Positions 55,203 to 64,000 of a DNA stretch of 64,000 nt are shown here, in pieces. The position numbers and the translations under genes were made by a program. The stretch lies in assembly GCA_918026815.1 (NCBI GenBank), contig CAKJVC010000117.1, forward strand, positions 1 to 64,000. Direction: 5' to 3'. Under the pieces are notes generated by a model, which was not told the DNA's origin, ran no database searches, and saw nothing but the letters and a program-made list of their open reading frames with translations. Source of the stretch: Chalara sp. BL73. Its lineage: Eukaryota > Ascomycota > Leotiomycetes > Helotiales. Position 1 is the stretch's first letter; every line of letters begins with the position of its first letter.

Positions 55203-57856
55203 CTATACTATAATTTCTTCAGAAGTCCAATTAGCCTGATTTGCTATAATATTACCCGTGAGGTCACGTCGTTCTTTAGGCATGTAAAATAGCTGTTTTT
55301 TTAAGACTTTTGGTCGCGGAGTAGCCCATTTCTGGGCTTTACGGTACTCTGTTGGTCGTACAGTAGAGTGCCGAGCTAGCCAAGCTGCTTTTTCAGCTAA
55401 ATAGACTTGCATTAGAACTTCTGGCCGGTCTGGGGATAGCTGTTTAAGCACAGTAGACACTGTAGGCGCTGTAAATACAGGAAACGCTACAGTTATAGTA
55501 GACTTTATAGGCTCTGTAAATACAGGAGACGCTACAGTTATAGTGGACTCTATAGGCTCTGTAAATACAGGGGATGCCACAGCTATTGTGGACGCTGCAG
55601 GCGCTGTAAGCATAAGGGATGCCACAGGCACAGTGGACGCTGTTGGCGCTGTAAGCACAGGGGATGCGACAGGCACAGTGAACGCTGTAGGCGCTGTAAG
55701 TACAGGGGACGCCATAGGCACTGTGGACGCTGTAGGCGCTGTAAGTACAGGGGGTGCCACAGGCATAGAGAACACTGTAGGCGCTGTAAATACAGGGGAT
55801 GCCATAGGCACAGTGGACGCTGTAAGCGCTGTAAGCGCTAGTGGCTGCCTTGCTTCTATGTCTATATCAAAAAGAATTTGATTTTGTTTGGCAATTGATG
55901 CTTGTAGCTTTATTGGACAGTTAAAGCTGTTCATTGTATGCTCTTTCCTATGGCATGCTAAACATTTAAAAGGCTGCTTTACGAGTAGCTTTTCACTCGT
56001 AGAAAGAATACGGCCCGTACGAGCTATTCGCAAGTTAGCTGTATTTTGTTTACTAGTTCGCAGTGGGTCAAGAAGTGACTGTAAAGTACTTTGACGGTCC
56101 TAGTACTAGTGCTCGTGAAAGTCTGACGGAATAAGGCTACTTGTAGACTTTTTTATGTCATATATATGTGCACAAAGTAATTCTATTGACCGTGTAAAGC
56201 TACTTGTACAAAGCTGTAAAGGCAAAGAAACAAGCTTTAAATGTCGTTGTACAAGTCGTAATGCATGCTAAGTAATAACTCCTAAACAACCCTGAAATAG
56301 CTTTTTGTTTATATCTATAAGTATACGGTTTTGTTGTATAGTTGTACGGTTAAATACAGCTGTAATTTGATTAATTACTGCTGCTTCAATATGTAGCTAT
56401 AACGAATATAAGTCTTTTTTACTTTTTTTGCTTTCAAAGTAACGCTTAATATAAGCGTGAGCACTTTCAGCTCGAGAAGTAACTCGTATTCTAAAATGTA
56501 AGTATTGGCTTGTCCAAGCTTCAATAAAACGCTTTTTTTGACCTTTTTTTAGCTATTCATTTTGCAAGTACGTTACATATTGCTAAGTTTTAAGTGTTAA
56601 GTATTGAATTTGAAATTCAAGCTAGTGCTTATCAAATTCTTTAATTGTACGTGCTTGAATAACTGTACGCTAAACAGCTTTAAATGCTGGCCAGTTTTCA
56701 TTTTCAACTATTTTTTTACACTTGGCAAAAACACATTAATTAACGTGCCAAATACAAAATAGTGTAAAAGCGTACGGAAACACTTTTTCTGAAGTATTTT
56801 TTTGAGCCTGGTTACTGTTTATAACTACAACTGCAGGCTTAATTCCAAGCTTTTGAAAACAACGAAATGCTTATACAAAGTCTTGTTGTGTTTCGCCCGG
56901 AAAAAAGCAAAAACCAATTGAAAAAGTCATTTTTGAGCTTGTAATACCTGTAAAATTTTAGCTATATAATCGTACGACACAATAAAGCTTTACTTACTAA
57001 TCATATGAAAAAGTGGCATATCAAACTTATTAGTTTTATATGTATTATCAACTAATACAACATCTTAATTAGCTTGTGCAAACTGAATAAATTGTGGATA
57101 TGCAATAAAAAAATGACGAGTTTGATTTTGATGCGTAATATTAATTTTGAAGTGAGTATTGTTGTTTTTCAAACGTTGAATTAAAGCGTTATTTGCGGAA
57201 AGTCCATGCTTTTGCTCTTTTTTAAAAGAAGCATTTAAGTTGTATATATTATACGGTTGAAGTGGAATAGTAGTCATTTCGCGAAAGTACGTAATTGCTT
57301 GGCTAGGCTTAATTCCTACAAATATATTAACCTTTTGTTTTTAAAAGTATTATATAATATTAAACTTACTTGCATTGTGTAAAGATTTAGCTTGATTTAT
57401 TTCTGCTTGTGCTAGTTTTCGGTGTGCTGGATAAGAGCTAATTGATTGACTTAGAGGGTGATTATGTGTACTATATTTTTTGCCAGGTCTATAGCAAAGC
57501 TTCTATTGTGTATTTATTTGTTCACGGGCTATTATTGAGAACTGACAGCCTGTTTTTCGAGTAGCTGTACGGCGTTTGCGGTTTTGTAAGCTATTTTGCG
57601 AATGGTTTTCGGGCGGTGCTGGCCCAGCACGGTCACAACTATATAAGATCCTAGTAAGTGCACTGTTGCTTTTTTTTGTAGACCGCTCTATACGAAAAGC
57701 ATAATAGTGCTGTACTGCTTAAGCTTGAATTGAAGCATATAGCTTTTTTTTAGAGCTGTACGTAGCTTCCGGGGGCAGTAGCATAAATATAGAAGGTGTA
57801 GTGGGCAATTGCGATATTGGCAAAGGCTGCGGCGACAGTGAAAGTCGAATATCCAT
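55203..57856 (-). pseudogene. MULE transposase
   Basis: N-terminal FAR1-like DNA-binding region: YASIQA-stop-AVQHYYAFRIERS, LYSCDRAGPAPPENHSQN, ATRKTGCQFSI. The relative at 58140 has Trp where this has TAA. MULE catalytic region: DVVLVDNTYKTNKFDMPLFH (first Asp of the DDE set kept). C-terminal part open (56033-55203) with a zinc knuckle C-x2-C-x4-H-x6-C (CLACHRKEHTMNSFNC), a Pro/Thr/Ala repeat domain and a basic tail. Many stops in the middle third. Confidence 0.85.
55436..55850 (-). repeat. 45-bp coding minisatellite in the MULE transposase
   Basis: About nine tandem units encode TAPTASTVPVASPVL variants on the minus strand. The frame remains open in both directions across the array, producing a mirror plus-strand frame (GAVSTGDATGTVDAV). 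Confidence 0.85.
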
Positions 57857-57881
57857 TGTTGTAATGTAATTGCGTCTGGTG

Positions 57882-58031
57882 ATGCATCAATTGCAGGCAA
57901 AATTACAGTGCAAATGGATGCAGAACGCGACGCGCGATCATTTTGGTGGGGTGGCAGGGGGGTGGTAGGTTTTGAGAGCTTACCTAAGCCAAAATTATAA
58001 ACCTACCAGGGTGGTAAACGTATTGAAACCC
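57882..58031 (-). repeat. MULE terminal inverted repeat, right
   Basis: Pairs with 54866-55012. The transposase-proximal end is next to the start codon at 57856. Confidence 0.9.
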
Positions 58032-58139
58032 CGTACCCCCCCACGCCTGTAAACACAGCGCAACCAGCCTGTAGAAACGTGTTACGGACCTGTAAACTTA
58101 CTGATTCTCTTTTACAATTTCATTTTTTACTCTATTACA

Positions 58140-58529
58140 ATGGATAGCCAATCATCAATGTCGATATCTCCTTCTACGGGAGTGTTGATATCACCAACGC
58201 CGTCTTTGCCTCCTATTCTAGAGCCTTTAATGCCACCACCGCCAGAAGCTATATATGACTCTCAAGAACAGTTGTATCAATCAATACAAGCCTGGGCAGC
58301 ACAACATTATTACGCTTTTCGGATTGGTCGATCAAAAACAGTTGGCGGTTTACGGAAGAAATTAATCTACGAATGCGACCGTAGTGGACAACCTCCGCCC
58401 GAAAACAATTCGCAGGATCAGTTGCGCACTCGTAAACGACAAACAAGCACCCGTAAAACAGGATGTCAATTTTCGATTAAAGCAATAGAAAAAGCTGAGC
58501 TACAATGGGAGGTTCGACATCGGGATTGA
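58140..58529 (+). pseudogene. Second MULE transposase, N-terminal FAR1-like fragment
   Basis: ATG-started 129-codon frame, divergent from the neighbouring MULE transposase and homologous to its N-terminus: QSIQAWAAQHYYAFRIGRSK, LIYECDRSGQPPPENNSQDQ, STRKTGCQFSIKAIE, WEVRHRD. It is not AT-shifted and has no internal stop, but ends where the catalytic domain should begin. Truncated fragment of a younger or less mutated copy. A domesticated short protein is possible but unsupported. Confidence 0.75.
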
Positions 58530-58821
58530 ATTCAATAAACTTCCCCCCCGCAAATAACCCCCCCATCCCAGAATTGCAAAAACCCAGGCACGATGGCATG
58601 AAATGTCAATTCAAATATTTGCAAGGCAAGTCGTGTCAATATATTAGTTGTCAGCCACGCAAGATCCGGGAGCATTATCGTAAAGTTCATAAATGGGAGA
58701 ATCCAACACGGAAAGGTAAGCCCAAGACAGGACGAGAAGTGAATGTTCAGTGGTTTTTTGGTCAGGAGTCGTACCTGCACTGGCGCAACGCAAAGCAGAC
58801 TACTACTCTTTGTATTCAAGG
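58530..58821 (+). pseudogene. OrsD-type zinc-finger fragment
   Basis: Within an open frame (58505-58834): PPIPELQKPRHDGMKCQFKY, SCQYISCQPRKIREHYRKVH, KWENPTRKGKP and NVQWFFGQESYLHW. This matches the C2H2-like OrsD/DUF3505 module seen in large fungal helicase-associated proteins (C-x-C...H-x5-H-x-W-x-N-P). It starts immediately after the MULE fragment and is cut by the hAT element at 58822. Confidence 0.72.
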
Positions 58822-59099
58822 CAGTGTGTCCTAAAAAAATCAAGTGATTTAATTTTATTTAAGTTAAATTTGATTTGATTTGATTTGATATGATTTGATT
58901 TGATTTGATTTGCCTATATATTTGATTTGATTTGAATAATACTTAAAAAAAATCAAAAATTATTTAAATAATATTGAATTTTAAGAAAAAACTACTATTA
59001 ATAAACAACTTAATATAGTTATATAATATTTAAATAAGAATATATAATATATAAATACTTAAATAATAGAATTAAAAATAGAAATTAAATAACTAATTA

Positions 59100-62000
59100 C
59101 TAATAACTATAAACAAAGGTAGCTTCTTTTTCTTCTTCTTTTTTACTAGTTTCTATATCTTTAATACTTTCTTTTTTTATATCGGTTTTTAATATACCCC
59201 AGCTTTTTAAGCACATAATACTATTAAAAGTATCTTTAGATAGCCTATTTCTTTGTTTATTAATATTTAATCCTCCTTGTGAAAAGAATTTTTCACTAGA
59301 AGCACTATGTTACGGTCCTATCAGCCTACAACTGATATAGATAGAAGATCTTGGTCCGAGGGTTGTTGGTCAGGGAAGAAGTAGGTATATCACATATAAG
59401 GAGTAAGATCCCGATAACAGTATGGTGTTAGGATACTATATTGAGTTGAGCACGAAGCTCCTGTCTAAGGGAAAGCTGTCTACTTATATAGATTCCTTCG
59501 TGGGTTGGATCATGGATCACAGCATGATCCATGATCCATCACGTGATCCTCATCCCAGGGGTTCTCTGTGTAAACCCGAGTCTACCGAGCCTCAGGCCCC
59601 TAAGGCATAAGCCTGTTAGCGATGCGCGTAACACACTAGTAGCTAATATAGCTAAATAGCGCCTAGCTATATTAGCTAGTACTGGAAAATCAGATTCTTT
59701 TAATTTCCAATAAGCTAGTGGCTCTACTTATTAAAAAATATTAGTATAATACTTAGAATATAATTTAATAATAATTTAAATAACTTACTTGTTTACTAGA
59801 TCTTTTTTCTTGAAAATATAAATCAATTTCTTTTAATAGATCGTTTTCATTAGCTTGTAAATATATATCGTTTTCGCTATTACTATGTATATCTAAATCT
59901 TCTATTTGAAAAGAGTTAATAGAGTGATTTTCTGGAAGATTATTATAATAATCTGATTTTTCTCTATTAAAATAATAATAAAAATTAGTAAGTATTTCAT
60001 TAAATATAATTAAATATAATTAAAAAATAATTAACTTACGAGTAATACTTTTTTTTAAGTAATTGCATAAGATCTATAATTTGACCTCTATTTAAGTTTA
60101 AAGTCTTTAAACCTTTTTTTTTAATCCGAGGATTTAAAAGCAAACTTATATATAAAGCTTTATCTCGAATAGAAAAGCTTATATATTGTCTTTTAGGATA
60201 ATATTTTCGAAGTTTTGCAATTCCTAAGCTAATTGCTTTATTAAATATAGCGTTTGCCTAATTAAAAATTAGTAAATTACTTTAAATATAATTAAAAAGA
60301 ACTTACTTTATATTCTATTTGTAGTTTTTCTAATTGATTATATATATTATATATTATAGAAAGTATATAATATATCGTAAGATAAGTATCTGCCTGTAGC
60401 TTATTTGTAGCTTTAACAAATACTTTTAATATATTTAAAGTTTGTTTTAAATATAATTCTTTTTCTTTTGTAACTAATAACTTTTTATTTTTAAAAGCTT
60501 TATAATTAGAATTGCTTATAACAATACTAATAGGCTTATAAATAGATAAAAAGTTATTAATTATATTATAAGTAGAAAACTACCGAGTTGCATTATTTAT
60601 TTAAAAGTTAACATTATATGTTTTTTAAATAAAAAGGTTTAATATAATATATATTTAGCTGTGGCATATTATACTTTTCTATATTAACTGCTTTAATTTG
60701 TGCTTTTAATTCAGCTTTATTATTATAGTTATATTTAAATGCTATAATAATAAGTCGGATTTTTTCCTAAATAGAAAAGCCTTTATTAAAATTATCTAAA
60801 TATATATTAGTATAATTATTTAAAATTCTTTTATAATTAATATAAATAAAAATAAACTTACTATTTAATAATTCATTTTTTTCTCCTAGTTCTTCGGCTT
60901 CTATAGCTTGAATAGCTATATTATTGTCTATATTAGTTATTTTAATAATAGACTTTAATATATTTTGAACTGCTATATTAAGCACATGAGCACAGCAAGC
61001 TATATCTCTTTGAAACTTAATAGCTTTTAATTCATAAGCTTTTTTAAAACTTAATATAAGAGTATTATTAGAAGATGCATTATTTCGAGTAATACTATTA
61101 AATAGTTAGTTATTATTTTATAAATTAAAATAAAAAGGAAAACTTTCCTTTTAATATTATATGTTATATTAAATTCTTTTAAAGTATTTAATAAAACTTT
61201 ACACATATAAGCTCCTGAATGTTTATTTTCGAGTTTTGCCATTTTTAATAAGTAAGACTTTAATTTAAAGCTTTTACTTATATAATGTCTATTAAATAGT
61301 TAGTAATATATTAATTAATATTAAATATATATAAAAACTTACATAGTAATCTCTAGATATGCGTCTTGATTAGATGCTGTCCAAGCATCTAAAGTAAGGC
61401 TAAAAGAGCCTTTATTTTTTTTATGCTTAATAAGCTTATTTTTAAAGTTATTAAAAAAGCTATTATATAAAGAATTTAATTCTTTTTTAATAATATTCTT
61501 ATTAATAGTAGGTAAATCCCTATTAGAATTAGTGTATATATTAATATAAAATCAAAAAATATTACTTACTTTTTACAATAGTCTAATAATTCTTTAAAAG
61601 AAGTACTAGACTCAATTCGAAAAGATAAATTATTAGATAAAATAAAATTTAAAACTTTAATTTTTAAAATCATTATTATCAAATAAAGTTTTTTTTTTAT
61701 TAGCTCTATTAAGAGCAAATAAATCGGTTATACTAGTTTGACTACTAGTACTATTAAGCTCTTCGCTTAAGCTACTAGCTTGTGAGCTTATAACTTAATT
61801 AGTATTTAAAAAGTTTCAAAATTATTTAAAAAGAATTCTTTTGAAAAATAAACTTACTATTAAATTCTTCTTTTAAAAACTTTAAAGATATATGCTTATG
61901 CTTTCGTTTATAGTGTGATATATAGTTACTTGTTGATTGTGAAACTCTTTGATTATAAAACTTTTGACTATATTTAAATAAATTAGTATATTATTTTAAG

Positions 62001-62220
62001 TTATATATAAATATATATTAAAGAATATAACTTACTTGCAACCTTTTTAAGTACACGTAACTATAGCTGTTCGAGAACTATTTATATCTTTTTGCGGAAG
62101 ATTTAGCTCTTTAATAAAATAGCTTTTTGAAAAAACCTTAGGCTGATTTTAAATAGAAGGTAATTTAAAATCACTTTTATTTTGTATTTGATTTGTTCGA
62201 TTTGAAGTAATATAAAACAT
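59100..62220 (-). pseudogene. hAT-family transposase
   Basis: Pieces in order on minus: start MFYITSNRTNQIQNKSDF (ATG 62220), a BED-like finger (C-x4-C..STSNYISHYKRKHKH), LTLDAWTASNQDAYLEI, FQRDIACCAHVLNIAVQNIL, and the C-terminal dimerisation domain SDFPVLANIARRYLAILATS joined across the LTR insertion to ASSEKFFSQGGLNINKQRNR and SIMCLKSWGI. GTAAGT-type donors recur between pieces, so introns are likely. Some stops remain outside intron-like segments. Confidence 0.85.
59308..59633. repeat. Solo LTR, family 2, inside the hAT transposase
   Basis: 326 bp, ends TGTTACG...CGTAACA, flanked by a perfect 5-bp duplication CACTA (59303-59307 and 59634-59638). Its composition is GC-normal in an AT-rich host. 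Removing it with one duplication restores the transposase frame across the dimerisation domain. Confidence 0.94.
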
Positions 62221-62763
62221 TTTTAATAAGATATATATAAAATATATATATAAAAGTTTCGAGTATATAAGTATAGAAGTATATAATATAAGCGTTGTGT
62301 TATAAGTAATAATTTAAAAAAGTAGAAAAAAATATTTAAAAGAAAAATCAAAGGATTATATACTTTTTTTTATTATTCTAGTAGATTCTATAGATTATTT
62401 GATTTCTAATATATTTATAATTATTATTAACTTATTAAATAAGTGAGTAATAAGCTAGTTTTATTAATAATATAAATAGAAGTAAATAGAAGGAAATAGA
62501 AGTATCTAGAATTTTCTAAAATGCTACTTTGATTTGTTAGCTTTAAATGGCTTTATTTCTTATCAACTACTTATAATAGGCTCGCTTATATATAAGCTTA
62601 TTTTTAGTCTTATTTTTATAGCCGAGAATTAGCCGAATATTACTTAATTTTATTTAATTTAATTTAATTTGATTTGATTTGAATTTGAGTTATATAATAA
62701 TAGTTTGATTTGAATTTGAATAACTATATAAAATCAAATCAAATCAAATCAAATGACACACTG

Positions 62764-64000
62764 TGGGAGTACGTATCTGAGGTTAATAGTAGTATTCTAA
62801 GAGGTCTAGTACGAAGGATATAAAAAAATGAAAAAGAAACAATCCCGTAGACAAAGAAAGCGCTTGTTATATCCTTCCCCTTATCCTTCCGGAGCTCCGT
62901 GTCCGTAGGGGATATAGGGGTGCCATGTCCGAAAGGGTCCCGTATAGCCTACCCCATCCTGGGGTCCGTCCCTTGCCACGTGATCAGGAGTCTGTATGCC
63001 ATCGATTGTTACAATTTTTATTTGGTTTTTTTATATAAAAATTAATTTTATTATTTGAGTTAGCTAAACGTTTTTTTTAAAGTCAACTCAAATTCAACTC
63101 AAACTTTAATACAACTCAAATCAACTCAAATACAAGTTAAAGTTGATTTGAGTTTATTTTCTTACACTGTTAAGACCCCAGATATGGAATAAAAGTCTTT
63201 ACGGGAGAAATTAAGGCTTGCAGCTACAGGCTTGCAACCACTGCAAAAGCGTAGGACCTAGACTGCCGTGGGCTTCAGCTGCAGTGCCTTCAGGGCTGCA
63301 AGTAGCGTAACCAGCCTATGGCCAGTCCCAGACTTGCGGCTACAGCGGCTACAGGCTTGTAGCCACTACGAAAGCGTATGACTTAAGCTGTCGTGGCTTC
63401 AGCTGCTACATTACTTTCGAGGATACTAAAGTCAGAGGCTTGGTGACTCTGTAGGCAAAGGATATAGAACAGTCGAAAGGCGAAGAATATAAAAAGAAGC
63501 TAGAACTTCCTGAAAAAGGGCAAGCTTGAGTTTTTCATAAATTTAAAGGCCTATACTTTTATCAATACAATAATACTATTACACTTGCATTGCTTATCAC
63601 GTGCTTTTATAACATACATGTCCTTACCTGCTATATTGCAATCTCTCCTGCTGCCTTCTATTTGTTACAGATTTCCATCCAAAGTTAAAATAGCGATGCC
63701 CCAGTTATTTCTACACCGGGTGTATTTTAATCACTTGCCGTGTACCAAGACCCTCAGCTACTCGGATTTTCATATCCTAAAATAGAAAGATCACGTCTTG
63801 ATACTATATCACGTGTTATTCCAATCAAGTCCTTTTGGGAGCCAGACATGACGACTCTGTTTTCGTAAACGAGACCGTCCTCCGAGACTTGACTACAACT
63901 GTGATTGTATCAAATAGCTATTCCTTTAGTAGCGAGCCATCCTGGGTAGCATTTTTCCGCACATTGACTGCGGATCGTACAATTCTTTTGGCAGCGCTAC
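62764..64000. other. No gene recognised; low-complexity and tandem repeats
   Basis: 63060-63170 is rich in CAACTCAAAT/ATTTGAGTTG words able to pair with each other. No coding signal recognised to the window end. Confidence 0.4.
63218..63415 (+). repeat. Two-copy tandem repeat (~115 bp spacing)
   Basis: CTACAGGCTTG, AGCCACTAC or AACCACTGC, GAAAGCGTA or AAAAGCGTAGGA, and GGCTTCAGCTGC recur in order at about 63220-63290 and 63345-63415. Confidence 0.65.

Larger units (their letters stand above)
54866..58031 (-). mobile_element. Mutator-like (MULE, Hop-type) DNA transposon, RIP-degraded
   Basis: Terminal inverted repeats of ~150 bp: 54866-55012 (GGGTCCCAATACATTTACC, GGCTTAGGTAAGCTCTC, CGCGTCGCGTTCTGC) and their complement at 57882-58031. 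The interior holds a transposase on minus starting at 57856, just inside the right repeat. Length ~3.2 kb. No matching 9-bp target duplication is apparent, perhaps because of decay. Confidence 0.88.
58822..62763 (-). mobile_element. hAT DNA transposon, AT-rich, split by a solo LTR
   Basis: Ends CAGTGTGTC (58822-58830) and GACACACTG (62755-62763), each followed inward by TTTGATTTGATT-type subterminal repeats in mirror orientation. The interior encodes a hAT transposase on minus. No convincing 8-bp target duplication was found. Size ~3.9 kb including the 326 bp LTR insertion. Confidence 0.87.

Noticed and set aside
55543..55881. 112-codon plus frame, Gly/Ala/Val-rich
   Set aside because: Mirror of the coding minisatellite in the MULE transposase on minus.
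58860..62750. CRISPR-like or satellite reading of the TTTGATTTGATT arrays
   Set aside because: They are mirror subterminal repeats of a hAT element in a eukaryotic genome, without spacers.

Overview
The window looks like an accessory, repeat-rich part of a filamentous ascomycete (Pezizomycotina) genome. Genes have short 46-80 nt GT-AG introns with CTAAC/CTGAC-type branch sites. The families present are fungus-specific: Zn2Cys6 and GATA regulators, HET and PNP-NACHT (NLR) domains, OrsD-type zinc fingers and Tad1-type LINEs. Many repeats and some genes carry the signature of RIP: TGG to stop, CAA/CAG/CGA to stop, His to Tyr and Asp to Asn, with AT-rich sequence. I cannot name the species. All homology calls are recognition from memory, not database hits.

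Layout. 1-6.5 kb: a degraded monocarboxylate-type MFS transporter, then an apparently intact Zn2Cys6 regulator divergent from an intact four-exon QCR8 (complex III subunit 8) gene. 7-9 kb: Tad1-like LINE remnant. 10.2-12.9 kb: a full-length calpain-like protease whose frame never shifts but carries about a dozen nonsense codons. 13.4-14 kb: an O-methyltransferase fragment. 14-22.9 kb: an AT-rich relic holding a complete Ty3/Gypsy element (15642-21797) with LTRs, a 5-bp target duplication and RIP-killed catalytic residues. 23-29.3 kb: solo LTR, tandem repeats, two terminal-inverted-repeat elements and a RIP-degraded allantoate/pantothenate-type permease.

31.3-36 kb is the best preserved block: a hypothetical gene, a six-exon Zn2Cys6 regulator of 611 aa and a three-exon NsdD/SUB-1-like GATA factor of 334 aa. 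These two regulators are neighbours on the minus strand. 39.1-39.7 kb has a 189-aa conserved hypothetical. 40.3 kb has a second solo LTR of the same family as the one at 23.2 kb.

41.7-45.7 kb is a graveyard of self/non-self and telomere-helicase-like genes: an OrsD/RecQ-helicase-type fragment, a PNP-NACHT fragment on plus, and a HET-domain fragment on minus, the last two colliding head-on. An intact BTB/POZ gene follows (46.5-47.3 kb). 48.8-50.2 kb holds a badly decayed unknown gene, then a Tad1 ORF1 remnant. 51.9-53.8 kb is a 652-codon conserved fungal gene interrupted by a single in-frame TAG.

54.9-62.8 kb is a transposon nest: a Mutator-like element with ~150 bp inverted repeats, a second less mutated FAR1-like transposase N-terminus, an OrsD zinc-finger fragment, and a hAT element split by a solo LTR with a perfect 5-bp duplication. 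The genes do not form one obvious pathway. The window reads as a few live regulatory and respiratory genes surviving in a RIP-eroded accessory compartment.
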